A stretch of DNA of 56,840 nt from an uncultured Spirochaetales bacterium (GTDB taxonomy: Bacteria > Spirochaetota > Spirochaetia > Sphaerochaetales > Sphaerochaetaceae): the NCBI GenBank assembly GCA_945932505.1, contig CAMEQB010000002.1:1-56840 (forward strand), given 5' to 3'. Within the stretch, counting starts at the first letter, position 1, and each line of letters opens with the position of its first letter. Position numbers and translations under genes: made by a program. Positions 1 through 7,763 of this stretch are shown in pieces. The notes under the pieces are model-generated. The model made no database searches. It saw only the letters and a list, made by a program, of their open reading frames with translations, and was not told the origin of the DNA.

Positions 1-145
1 TAGAAAGGCGGTGGAACCCCATGATTCCACTGCCTTTTCTGATTATTCTTGTATCATCTGGTCCTCTACTGATCGTCTTAGAGAAAGCATCTTCAAATAA
101 TCTTTCAGAAATACCTGAACCGGTATCAACCATAATAGAACACAT
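1..145 (-). CDS. asnB: asparagine synthetase (glutamine-hydrolysing), N-terminal fragment
   Basis: The reading frame starts at an ATG at 145 and runs off the left edge; 48 codons are visible. The product begins Met-Cys-Ser-Ile, so Cys2 is placed as the nucleophile of a class II glutamine amidotransferase. It continues with SRGPDDTR and MGFHRLS, the two N-terminal signatures of AsnB-type asparagine synthetases. These enzymes move the amide nitrogen of glutamine to aspartate using ATP. A ribosome binding site (GAGGTGAT) overlaps the stop of glnN and only 4 bases separate the genes, so both are almost certainly one transcript: glutamine made by GS III is the nitrogen donor for this enzyme. The C-terminal synthetase domain lies outside the window. 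The palindrome at 3-37 is part of this coding sequence. Confidence 0.85.
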   Translation of the reverse strand, partial: MCSIMVDTGSGISERLFEDAFSKTISRGPDDTRIIRKGSGIMGFHRLS

Positions 146-149
146 TTAA

Positions 150-2243
150 TCACCTCACACTAAACAATAGGTCACCATATACTGGTACCGGCCAATAGGA
201 AGAAGAACAAATTGTCTCCGCCTCGTCTACACTAGCTCTAAGTCTCTGCATCAAAGGAATGACACAGTCTCTTACTGAGTAGCTCTTCTCTTCTTCAGAA
301 GCGATACCCTTTGTCTTTACGATTGCGTAAGAGAGTTCCTCTGAAGCTGATGCAATGGCATCGGAAAGAGCACTGAGCTTACTGATAGTAGACTTCTCAT
401 ATCCAGACTGAGCGAATGCCTGATACTTCTCTTTCTTCATGAGAGTATCAAGGAGCTCTGAAGTGTAACCTTCGATAGCTGGAAGATAGTCTCTCTGAGC
501 CATATCAACCATTGTGTTGGCTTCAATAAGCACAGTCTTGGAGTAGTTTTCAAGAGTTGTCTCCACTCTACTCTTGATTTCCTTCTCGCTAAATATTCCT
601 TCTCTTGTCAAAAGATCAACATTCTTCTGATCAAGCATGTGAGGGATACAATCAGGAGTTGTCCTATAGTTGGAAAGACCTCTTGCCTCTGCTTCCTTTA
701 CCCATGCCTCGTCATATCCGTTTCCATTGAAGATAATTCTCTTATGAGCGATAAGCGTATCACGAGTAAGAGTATGGACATCGGTTTCGAAGTCTGTGCT
801 CTTCTCGAGAATATCTGCAAACTCACCAAGAACTGATGCAACAGCAGAGTTGATGTAGATATTTGCATCGCTGATGGATGCGGAAGATCCAAGCATTCTG
901 AACTCGAACTTGTTGCCTGTAAATGCAAACGGACTTGTTCTGTTTCTATCTGTTGTGTCTCTGAGGAATCTTGGGAGAACCTTTGCACCAAGCTTCATTG
1001 TCTTTTTCTTTGTTCCTTCATAGCTGTTGTCACTCTCGATGGACTCGATGATTCCTTCAAGTTCGTCACCGACAAAGATAGAGACTATTGCAGGAGGTGC
1101 TTCGTTGGCTCCAAGTCTATGGTCGTTACCTGCAGATGCTACAGATATTCTCAATAGGTCCTGATATTCATCCACTGCCTTGATTACAGCAGAAAGGAAA
1201 AGCAGGAACTGTGCATTTTCATATGGAGTTTCACCAGGGGACAGGAGGTTGATGCCGGTGTCGGTAGCCATAGACCAGTTGTTATGCTTTCCACTGCCGT
1301 TGACACCAGCGAATGGCTTCTCGTGAAGAAGGCAGACAAGGCTGTGTCTATCTGCTACTTTCTGCATCAATTCCATAGTAAGCTGGTTGTGGTCTGCTGC
1401 AATGTTGGTAGTGGAGAATATAGGTGCCATTTCATGCTGAGCAGGAGCGACTTCATTGTGTTCAGTCTTGGCAAGGATTCCATGCTTCCACAGTTCTTCG
1501 TTGAGATCCTGCATAAATGCAGCGACTCTTGGTTTGATTGAACCGAAGTAGTGGTCCTCCATTTCCTGTCCTTTGGGTGCTGATGCACCGAAGAGTGTGC
1601 GTCCTGTAAAGACAAGGTCTTTTCTCTTGAGGTACATTTCTTTATCAACAAGGAAATATTCCTGCTCTGGACCTACGCTTGTCTTTACGCTCTTTACATC
1701 TTCGTTGCCAAAGAGGCGAAGAATGCGAAGTGCAGATCTGTTGATAGCTTCCATACTTCTCAAGAGAGGAGTCTTCTTGTCCAAGGCTTCACCTGTATAG
1801 GAACAGAAAGCTGTAGGAATACATAGTGTGTTGTCTTTGATGAATGCATAACTTGTAGGATCCCAAGCTGTGTATCCACGTGCTTCAAAGGTTGCCCTGA
1901 GACCTCCTGAAGGGAAGGAAGATGCATCTGGCTCACCCTTGATAAGCTCTTTTCCACTGAATTCCATCATTACTCTTCCATCTGGGGAAGGTGTGATAAA
2001 TGAATCATGCTTTTCTGCTGTAATTCCTGTTAAAGGCTGGAACCAATGTGTGAAATGTGTAGCTCCATTTTCAACGGCCCAATTCTTCATAGCTTCAGCA
2101 ACTGCGTTTGCACAGTTGACATCAAGGGCAGCACCCTCATCGATTGTCTTTCTCAGGGAATTGTACACACTCTGGGAAAGGCAGGCTTTCATCATTCTGT
2201 CGTCGAAAACCAATGATCCGAAAATGTCAGTTACGTCTTTCAT
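150..2243 (-). CDS. glnN: glutamine synthetase type III
   Basis: The product is 697 residues, the usual length of the large type III glutamine synthetases (ATP-dependent ligation of ammonia to glutamate). Visible GS III hallmarks, in order, are HFTHWFQPLTG at residues 63-73, a PSGGLRATFEARGY block, VGPEQEYFLVD, VAPAQHEMAPIF, the ATP/glutamate-site motif NGSGKHNNWSM, RLGANEAPPAI and NRTSPFAFTGNKFEFR. The ATG at 2243 has GGAGG 7 bases upstream. It is the first gene of a minus-strand operon with asnB. Its short leader holds a promoter and a terminator-like hairpin, suggesting attenuation. GS III is frequent in Bacteroidetes, clostridia and some spirochaetes. The window also encodes a GS-I gene, so the organism has two distinct glutamine synthetases. 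Confidence 0.97.
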   Translation of the reverse strand: MKDVTDIFGSLVFDDRMMKACLSQSVYNSLRKTIDEGAALDVNCANAVAEAMKNWAVENGATHFTHWFQPLTGITAEKHDSFITPSPDGRVMMEFSGKELIKGEPDASSFPSGGLRATFEARGYTAWDPTSYAFIKDNTLCIPTAFCSYTGEALDKKTPLLRSMEAINRSALRILRLFGNEDVKSVKTSVGPEQEYFLVDKEMYLKRKDLVFTGRTLFGASAPKGQEMEDHYFGSIKPRVAAFMQDLNEELWKHGILAKTEHNEVAPAQHEMAPIFSTTNIAADHNQLTMELMQKVADRHSLVCLLHEKPFAGVNGSGKHNNWSMATDTGINLLSPGETPYENAQFLLFLSAVIKAVDEYQDLLRISVASAGNDHRLGANEAPPAIVSIFVGDELEGIIESIESDNSYEGTKKKTMKLGAKVLPRFLRDTTDRNRTSPFAFTGNKFEFRMLGSSASISDANIYINSAVASVLGEFADILEKSTDFETDVHTLTRDTLIAHKRIIFNGNGYDEAWVKEAEARGLSNYRTTPDCIPHMLDQKNVDLLTREGIFSEKEIKSRVETTLENYSKTVLIEANTMVDMAQRDYLPAIEGYTSELLDTLMKKEKYQAFAQSGYEKSTISKLSALSDAIASASEELSYAIVKTKGIASEEEKSYSVRDCVIPLMQRLRASVDEAETICSSSYWPVPVYGDLLFSVR

Positions 2244-2258
2244 TTCTTTGCCTCCAAT

Positions 2259-2311
2259 AAAAAAAAGGCAATGACACCTCTGGGTTTTATTCCAAAGACG
2301 TCATTGCCTTT
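2259..2311 (-). terminator. terminator-like hairpin in the glnN leader (attenuator candidate)
   Basis: Read on the minus strand, AAAGGCAATGAC pairs perfectly with GTCATTGCCTTT (12 base pairs). An inner stem CTTTGG/CCAGAG (one G-U) sits at the apex, and a run of eight T follows directly. This is the form of an intrinsic terminator, yet it lies between the glnN promoter and its ribosome binding site. With the promoter at 2320-2349 the transcript would start only about 3 bases before the hairpin, leaving no upstream RNA to form a classical competing antiterminator. Control would therefore need a protein or ligand acting on the hairpin, an additional promoter further upstream, or a role in mRNA stability. 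Confidence 0.7.
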
Positions 2312-2319
2312 CTAACTGC

Positions 2320-2349
2320 ACAATAGAACTTTTTCTTCTCTCGCGTCAA
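2320..2349 (-). promoter_or_regulatory. sigma-70 promoter for glnN-asnB
   Basis: On the minus strand, TTGACG (2349-2344), an 18-base spacer and TATTGT (2325-2320) form a near-consensus vegetative promoter. The predicted start is the A near 2313. No clear -24/-12 sigma-54 element is visible here. Confidence 0.65.
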
Positions 2350-2416
2350 CTCCCTTTTTTACTTTTTTGAAAATTATTTTTAGAGCCCGATACCTAATTT
2401 GTTTCAATAATAACAA

Positions 2417-2498
2417 TTGAGTATACATAAAAATAAGATATTGTTTTTGAGGATTGACTAAAAATACCTATATGTGCTACCTACACATCAACTTTTTT
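2417..2498 (+). promoter_or_regulatory. promoter and leader of the glutamate synthase operon
   Basis: Two candidate promoters are visible: TTGAGT (2417-2422), 16 bases, TATTGT (2439-2444); and TTGACT (2454-2459), 18 bases, TACCTA (2478-2483). Between the first promoter and the start codon lies a small hairpin ATGTG/CACAT (2472-2476 with 2484-2488), followed 4 bases later by six T (2493-2498). It is a weak terminator-like element that could be a second attenuator in the divergent nitrogen operon. The stem is only 5 base pairs. Confidence 0.35.
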
Positions 2499-2512
2499 AA
2501 TAGGGGCAAAAT

Positions 2513-3601
2513 ATGAAGTTGGAAGGGGAGGTCAGAATTCCGTCAGGGTGTGCCATCAGCGCAGCCATCAGCAGAAAAGGTAATCTCTTTACAGGAGAAG
2601 GCATGATAAAGGCCATGGAGGTAATGCATGAAAGATCTAATGGACTGGGTGGAGGTTTTGCTGCATATGGCATATATCCAGAGTACAAAGACTACTATGC
2701 TTTCCATATTTTCTACAGCGACAGAAACGCAAGGATTGAGACTGAGTCATTCTTGAAGGAAAGATTTGAGATTGTTCAGGCGGAAGTTATTCCCACCCAC
2801 CAGATCCCTGAGATTACAGACGTTCCTCTTATTTGGCGTTATTTCCTTTCACCACTTAGAAGTATCGTTGATAGAGAGATGCTGGATGAGGATGAATATA
2901 CAGTTAGAGCCGTTACTAAAGTCAACTCCACTATAGATGGTGCTTATGTCTTCTCTTCCGGCAAGAATATGGGTACTTTTAAGGCTGTAGGTTATCCTGA
3001 AGATGTAGGTGTCTTCTATAAAATCGACGAGATCGAAGGATATAGCTGGACAGCCCATGGCCGTTATCCTACCAACACCCCTGGATGGTGGGGAGGCGCT
3101 CATCCATTCTCTCTTCTGGATTTCTCTGTTGTACATAACGGCGAAATCTCAAGCTACGACGCCAATAGACGATTTGTCGAGATGTTCGGCTATCGCTGTT
3201 CGTTGCAGACTGATACTGAAGTAATCACATACATACTTGATTATCTCGTTAGACGACAGGGACTTACACCGGAAGAAGCCGCCAATGTAATCGCTGCTCC
3301 ATTCTGGTCTACAATCGAAAGTAAAGACGAAAAAGAGAGAAAGAGACTTACGTATTTGAGAACTATGTTCTCTTCTCTTCTTGTCACTGGACCATTCTCA
3401 ATTGTCTTTGGCTTTACTGGTGGTCTCATGGCCCTCAATGATAGACTTAAGCTAAGAAGTATGGTTGTGGGTGAGAATAAGGATATGGTTTATGTAGCCA
3501 GTGAAGAGGCTGCAATTCTCTCTGCCGATAGAAATGCCGGTGGTTTCAGATTCCCAATGGGAGGAGAGGCTGTTGTCATCAGGGTTGAAGGAGAGGTATA
3601 A
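2513..3601 (+). CDS. glutamate synthase, glutamine amidotransferase subunit (stand-alone)
   Basis: This 362-residue protein corresponds to the N-terminal class II amidotransferase domain of glutamate synthase (GltB), here as a separate gene. The catalytic Cys is probably Cys13 in PSGCAISAA, exposed after removal of a 12-residue propeptide as in other GltB proteins. Later motifs include GRYPTNTPGWWGGAHPFS and VVHNGEISSYDAN with TDTEV, typical of glutaminase domains. It would release ammonia from glutamine and pass it to the FMN subunit encoded next. The ATG has AGGGG 6 bases upstream. It is the first gene of a five-gene operon and diverges from glnN. Archaea and some anaerobic bacteria have the same split arrangement. 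Confidence 0.88.
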   Translation: MKLEGEVRIPSGCAISAAISRKGNLFTGEGMIKAMEVMHERSNGLGGGFAAYGIYPEYKDYYAFHIFYSDRNARIETESFLKERFEIVQAEVIPTHQIPEITDVPLIWRYFLSPLRSIVDREMLDEDEYTVRAVTKVNSTIDGAYVFSSGKNMGTFKAVGYPEDVGVFYKIDEIEGYSWTAHGRYPTNTPGWWGGAHPFSLLDFSVVHNGEISSYDANRRFVEMFGYRCSLQTDTEVITYILDYLVRRQGLTPEEAANVIAAPFWSTIESKDEKERKRLTYLRTMFSSLLVTGPFSIVFGFTGGLMALNDRLKLRSMVVGENKDMVYVASEEAAILSADRNAGGFRFPMGGEAVVIRVEGEV

Positions 3602-3602
3602 A

Positions 3603-5108
3603 ATGGCTATCAAAAGTGTAATATATCCAGAGTTCGAGGTTGTTAGATACGATAGATGTACACGCTGTGGCAGATGTATCAAAGAGTGTGCAAACGGAGT
3701 ACATTTTTTCTCTCAAGATAAGAAGATGGTGCTCAGCGACGACACCAAGTGCGTCGACTGTCTCAGGTGTATAGCATTCTGTCCTGAGCATGCAATAAAG
3801 ATCGTCAAGAGTGGTTGTACTTTCCGTGACAACGCAAACTGGAGACCAGGCATAGTAAGCGGAATCATCAAGGAGGCCAATACAGGTGGAGTTCTTCTAT
3901 CCAGTATGGGTAACCCTGAACCTTACCCTGTTTATTGGGATAAAATCCTTATAAATGCAAGTCAGGTTACAAACCCATCCATAGATCCACTCCGTGAGCC
4001 TATGGAGACAAGAGTATTTTTGGGTAAGAAGCCTGATAAAATCGAGAGGGATGAAGACGGGAACCTTGTAGATAACCTTCCTCCTCAGATGGAATTATCT
4101 CTTCCAGTCATGTTCTCAGCTATGAGCTATGGCTCCATCAGCTACAATGCCCACTCGGCACTGGCCCAGGCAGCAGAGGAACTTGGTATTTTCTACAACA
4201 CAGGGGAGGGTGGTCTTCACGAAGATTTCTATAAGTATGGAAAGAACACCATTGTACAGGTTGCCAGCGGTAGATTCGGAGTCTGGAGAGGATACTTGGA
4301 GGGAGGCGCCGCCATTGAGATCAAGATGGGGCAGGGGGCAAAGCCAGGTATCGGAGGACACTTGCCTGGAGCGAAGATTGTAGGCGATGTCTCAAGAACA
4401 AGAATGATTCCAGAGGGGACAGACGCCGTTTCTCCTGCTCCTCACCATGATATTTATTCAATCGAGGATTTGAGACAGCTTGTAATATCTCTCAAAGAAG
4501 CCACAGGATATAAAAAGCCAGTAATTGTAAAGGTTGCATCTGTCCATAACATCTCCGCCATTGCCAGCGGTATTGCACGTAGCGGAGCAGACATCATCGC
4601 AATCGATGGTTTCAGAGGTGGTACAGGAGCAGCTCCTACAGCCATCAGAGACAATGTAGGTATTCCTGTGGAACTTGCTCTTGCCTCCGTTGATCAGAGA
4701 TTGAGAGACGAAGGAATAAGAAATAATGTTTCTCTCGTTGTAGGTGGATCTATAAGAAACGCCTCCGATGTAGTCAAGGCTATAGCGTTGGGAGCTGATG
4801 CCGTTTATATTGCTACAGCTGCTCTTATTGCCCTTGGCTGTCACTTGTGTAGAAACTGCCAGAGCGGCAAGTGCTGCTGGGGAATCGCAACTCAGCGCCC
4901 TGACCTTGTTGAAAGACTTAACCCTGAAGAGGGAAAGGAGAGGCTTGTCAATCTTCTTTCAGCCTGGAAGGGGGAGATCAAAGAGATGATGGGTGGAATG
5001 GGTATCAACAGCATAGAAGCGTTGAGAGGAAACAGATTGATGCTTAGAGGTATTGGATTGACACAGAAAGAGCTTGATATTCTAGGCATAACTCATGCAG
5101 GAGAGTAA
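3603..5108 (+). CDS. glutamate synthase, FMN/ferredoxin-domain subunit
   Basis: The product is 501 residues from the ATG at 3603, preceded by GGAGAGG; an in-frame start 34 codons upstream would lie deep in the previous gene and is less likely. An N-terminal ferredoxin module carries two 4Fe-4S motifs (Cys19, 22, 25, 29 and Cys50, 53, 56, 60). The rest is the FMN-binding glutamate synthase barrel with NTGEGG, KMGQGAKPGIGGHLPG and DGFRGGTGAAP. A 3Fe-4S cluster motif CHLCRNCQSGKC precedes WGIATQRPD. It makes glutamate from 2-oxoglutarate and ammonia. No gltD-like NADPH subunit is in the operon, so electrons probably come from ferredoxin via the built-in Fe-S module. One base separates it from the upstream stop. 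Confidence 0.9.
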   Translation: MAIKSVIYPEFEVVRYDRCTRCGRCIKECANGVHFFSQDKKMVLSDDTKCVDCLRCIAFCPEHAIKIVKSGCTFRDNANWRPGIVSGIIKEANTGGVLLSSMGNPEPYPVYWDKILINASQVTNPSIDPLREPMETRVFLGKKPDKIERDEDGNLVDNLPPQMELSLPVMFSAMSYGSISYNAHSALAQAAEELGIFYNTGEGGLHEDFYKYGKNTIVQVASGRFGVWRGYLEGGAAIEIKMGQGAKPGIGGHLPGAKIVGDVSRTRMIPEGTDAVSPAPHHDIYSIEDLRQLVISLKEATGYKKPVIVKVASVHNISAIASGIARSGADIIAIDGFRGGTGAAPTAIRDNVGIPVELALASVDQRLRDEGIRNNVSLVVGGSIRNASDVVKAIALGADAVYIATAALIALGCHLCRNCQSGKCCWGIATQRPDLVERLNPEEGKERLVNLLSAWKGEIKEMMGGMGINSIEALRGNRLMLRGIGLTQKELDILGITHAGE

Positions 5109-5111
5109 AGA

Positions 5112-5828
5112 ATGATTGTTGATGCACAGGGAAAAGATTACAAAGAAGTAGACAGAATAATTAGAGAAAGTAAAGAAAATATTGAAGTCATCAATCCTTC
5201 TGGCCAGAGATTCATTGGAGCCGCTCTCCAGAAAAGAAGAGTCAATGTCTATGGAATAGCAGGAAATGCTCTTGGCTGTTACATGGACGGTGGCTTGATC
5301 GAAGTATTCGGAGACGCCCAGGATGCAGTGGGGGATACAATGAACGATGGAAGAATCATTGTCCATGGCTCTGTAGGGGATGCTCTGGGATATGCTATGA
5401 GAGGCGGCGCCCTCTTTGTTGAAAGAAACGCTGGATACAGAGCTGGAATACATATGAAGGCTTATGGAGAAAAGTCTCCTGTTGTAGTAATAGGTGGCCG
5501 TACTGGTTCTTTCTTGGGTGAGTATCAGGCGGGAGGTACTATTATAGTTCTAGGCCTTGAGAGAGGCGATATGCCTATCAGCGGATATTTCACAGGTGCC
5601 GGTATGTACGGAGGAAAAATAATACTACGTAACCCAGGAGAGGTGTTACTTCGCCCTGAGTGCGAGATGCACAAGGCTGAAAAAGAAGAGATAGAGAGTG
5701 TAAAAGAATCCATTGGAGAATGGTGTTCCATTTTTAATCGTGACGAAAATATGGTTTTTGATGCAGAATTCTATGTAGTTGAACCCAGAAAAGGGGCTGC
5801 TCCAAGACAGAGTTACGTCCCTAACTAG
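5112..5828 (+). CDS. glutamate synthase, GXGXG-domain subunit
   Basis: This 238-residue protein matches the C-terminal beta-helix (GXGXG) domain of GltB as a stand-alone subunit. Repeats of the form G-x-x-x-G-x-x-x-x-G are spread over residues 40-150, for example NALGCYMDGG, DAQDAVGDTMNDG and DALGYAMRGG. In fused glutamate synthases this domain is structural and positions the amidotransferase and FMN domains. It starts 3 bases after the FMN-subunit stop with AGGAGAG upstream, so it is translated from the same message. Together with the two preceding genes it makes up the complete large-subunit function. The last 60 residues are less conserved and carry no motif I recognise. Confidence 0.85.
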   Translation: MIVDAQGKDYKEVDRIIRESKENIEVINPSGQRFIGAALQKRRVNVYGIAGNALGCYMDGGLIEVFGDAQDAVGDTMNDGRIIVHGSVGDALGYAMRGGALFVERNAGYRAGIHMKAYGEKSPVVVIGGRTGSFLGEYQAGGTIIVLGLERGDMPISGYFTGAGMYGGKIILRNPGEVLLRPECEMHKAEKEEIESVKESIGEWCSIFNRDENMVFDAEFYVVEPRKGAAPRQSYVPN

Positions 5829-5837
5829 GAGGTATGA

Positions 5838-7046
5838 ATGAAATACACCAAAAATGACATTATAGCGCTTCTGGAAGAAGAGAATGTGGAGTTCGTCAGA
5901 CTGGAGTTTACAGATATATTTGGTCGCCCCAGAAGTATGACTGTAATGCCTGAAGAGTTTGAAAAGGCTGTAGAACATGGAATTTCCATTGATGGATCCG
6001 CAATCCCGGGCCTTGGTGGTGACAATATTCACTCGGATCTTTTTTTAAGCCCTGATTTGGATTCTATTTCTTATCTTCCCTGGCGCCCGGACCAAGGAAA
6101 AGCTGTCAGATTTTTCTGTAACGTAAAAAACCCCGATGGAACTTTTCATAACTGCGACTCCAGGTGGATACTAACAAAAGCCGTAGAGGAAGCGGAAAAA
6201 GAAGGGTACACCTTCTTTTTCGGCACTGAGTTCGAGTTCTATTTGTTTAAGACCGATGCCAAAGGCGAGAGTACTAGAATGCCTATCGACAACGCTGGTT
6301 ATATGGATTCAACTCCCGATGACAAGGGCGACAGCATCAGACGAGAAATATGTCTGCAGCTAAAAGACCTTGGAATGAAGCCTGAAGGCGCCCATCATGA
6401 AGAGGGGCCGGGGCAGAACGAGATCGACTTCGCTTACGCTTCTCCGCTTACTGCCGCAGACAATGCCGTAACATTTTGTCAGATTGTAAAGAGAGTATCC
6501 GCCCTTAACGGCCTCTCTGTAGATTTCTCTCCTAAGCCTCTCTCCGACAAGGCAGGAAACGGGCTTCATATAAATCTCTCCGTAAAGGGTGAAGGAGACG
6601 AGATATTGGAGCATATGATCGCCGGTATATTGGAGCATATTAAGGCTATGACTTTGTTCTTTAACCCTACAGAGTCTTCTTATCGCCGTCTCGGCTCCTT
6701 TAAGGCTCCTAGGTATATTTCTGCATCCCGTGGTAACAGATCTCAGCTAATACGTATTCCTGAAGCTAAGGACCCATATGTAAGGGCAGAGGTGAGAAGC
6801 CCGGACTCCGGGGCCAACCCTTATATAGCTTTTGCTCTTCTCATCTATGCAGGACTAGATGGCATCAAGAGAAAACTGCCACTTAAAGGTGGCTTGGATC
6901 AAAACCTTTATCTTTTGACTCCAGAAGAACTTAGAGGCTGGGATACTATTCCAAAGAGCTTGTTGGAGGCTAAGAACGAAGCTATGAAGAGTCAATTCTT
7001 GAAAACAGTATTACCTCAATCTGTCATTAAATATTATCTGAGGTGA
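5838..7046 (+). CDS. glnA: glutamine synthetase type I
   Basis: The 402-residue product is a type I glutamine synthetase, shorter than the usual 440-470. Motifs are RLEFTDIFGRPRSM near the N-terminus, DGSAIPG, FGTEFEFYLF, HHEEGPGQNEIDF (metal and ATP site), NGLHINLSV, and the glutamate-binding stretch ASRGNRSQLIRIP followed by EVRSPDSGANPY. The usual HxxGGxxxHyQ-like insert and the C-terminal adenylylation Tyr loop are not evident, so control by adenylylation is unlikely. AGGAGGT precedes the ATG. Lying next to glutamate synthase, it completes the GS-GOGAT cycle in one operon. Its relation to the GS III across the divergent promoter is unknown; perhaps they serve different nitrogen states. 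Confidence 0.92.
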   Translation: MKYTKNDIIALLEEENVEFVRLEFTDIFGRPRSMTVMPEEFEKAVEHGISIDGSAIPGLGGDNIHSDLFLSPDLDSISYLPWRPDQGKAVRFFCNVKNPDGTFHNCDSRWILTKAVEEAEKEGYTFFFGTEFEFYLFKTDAKGESTRMPIDNAGYMDSTPDDKGDSIRREICLQLKDLGMKPEGAHHEEGPGQNEIDFAYASPLTAADNAVTFCQIVKRVSALNGLSVDFSPKPLSDKAGNGLHINLSVKGEGDEILEHMIAGILEHIKAMTLFFNPTESSYRRLGSFKAPRYISASRGNRSQLIRIPEAKDPYVRAEVRSPDSGANPYIAFALLIYAGLDGIKRKLPLKGGLDQNLYLLTPEELRGWDTIPKSLLEAKNEAMKSQFLKTVLPQSVIKYYLR

Positions 7047-7049
7047 TGG

Positions 7050-7637
7050 ATGGAATTGAGGGAACTGGTATATTCCACGCTTATTGTCAGTACAACTCCT
7101 TCTTTTGCCTCCTTTGCCTCAGAGCTGTTGAGTCAGAACTCTTTTTATCCAGTGAAGAAAGTAAGCTCTGTAACTGAGGCAAGGCATGCCCTTTCTATAA
7201 GGAGTTACGATGTACTTATCGTAAACTATCCCCTTCTCGATGAGACAGGGTTGGAACTTTCTATGGAAATGAGCAGGGATTGTTCATCTGTAGTATTGAT
7301 GATGGTTCCTGCCACAATGTATGGAGACGTGGAGGCAAAGACAAGGGGGAGTGGCGTATTTCTTTTAAAGAAACCAGTCTCTCTCATCACCCTATCTCAA
7401 TCACTATCTTGGCTCCGTTCCGCCTCCGACAGAGTGAGAAGCGTTCAGAGCGGTAGAGTAAAGCTGGAAGAAAAGATAGATGAAATACGACTTGTAACAA
7501 GAGCCAAATTAATACTTATGGAGAACTTGAAGATGACTGAAGACGAGGCTCATAAGTATATAACCCACGAAGCAATGGATAGATGTATGTCAAAAAGAGA
7601 AGTTGCAAACACTATTCTCAATACATGGTCCAGATGA
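7050..7637 (+). CDS. ANTAR-domain RNA-binding regulator with pseudo-receiver
   Basis: The product has 195 residues. Residues 1-120 look like a CheY-type receiver, but the phospho-acceptor position in DVLIVNYPLLDETG is Asn59 rather than Asp; the conserved Lys (LLKKPV, 107-108) remains. A short helical linker leads to an ANTAR domain at about 135-190, with RAKLILMENLKMTEDEAHKY and SKREVANTIL. ANTAR proteins bind paired hexaloop hairpins in nascent RNA and prevent termination, often in front of nitrogen genes. It is the last gene of the glutamate synthase-glnA operon, with AGGTGAT overlapping the glnA stop. The leader hairpins of glnN and of this operon are natural candidate targets, though I could not draw the two-hexaloop motif in either. 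Confidence 0.85.
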   Translation: MELRELVYSTLIVSTTPSFASFASELLSQNSFYPVKKVSSVTEARHALSIRSYDVLIVNYPLLDETGLELSMEMSRDCSSVVLMMVPATMYGDVEAKTRGSGVFLLKKPVSLITLSQSLSWLRSASDRVRSVQSGRVKLEEKIDEIRLVTRAKLILMENLKMTEDEAHKYITHEAMDRCMSKREVANTILNTWSR

Positions 7638-7672
7638 TTTGTGTTTTATTCGTTTCTTTTCTTTATAATCCG

Positions 7673-7733
7673 TTGACCAAAGCTTTAAATATTTACTAAC
7701 ATAATCTTACCTCTTTATCCGACGTGTTCGGAT
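7673..7733 (+). promoter_or_regulatory. rpsF operon promoter and leader hairpin
   Basis: TTGACC (7673-7678), an 18-base spacer and TAACAT (7697-7702) form the promoter for rpsF-ssb-rpsR. The leader then contains ATCCGA-CGTGT-TCGGAT (7717-7733), a perfect 6-base-pair hairpin. It sits where S6:S18 autoregulatory motifs occur in other bacteria and contains the CCG that such motifs use, but I cannot show the full motif. Confidence 0.5.
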
Positions 7734-7763
7734 CAAATTTATTATGTCCACAAGGAGGAATTC

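Noticed and set aside
3-37. A 13-base-pair palindrome (AAAGGCGGTGGAA ... TTCCACTGCCTTT) that looks like a terminator
   Set aside because: It lies inside the AsnB coding frame and encodes its GIMGFHRLS stretch, so it is not a gene end on that strand; no other gene in view needs it.
2259-2311. A canonical ANTAR two-hexaloop target in the glnN leader
   Set aside because: I could not draw two stems with loops having A at position 1 and G at position 4; the link to the ANTAR protein remains a hypothesis.
2244-2512. Sigma-54 promoters at the nitrogen operons
   Set aside because: No GG-N10-GC element with suitable flanks was found on either strand; ordinary -35/-10 pairs explain the region better.
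3501-3602. Extension of the FMN subunit by 34 residues upstream
   Set aside because: It lies wholly inside the previous gene, has no homology, and a good ribosome binding site precedes the ATG at 3603.
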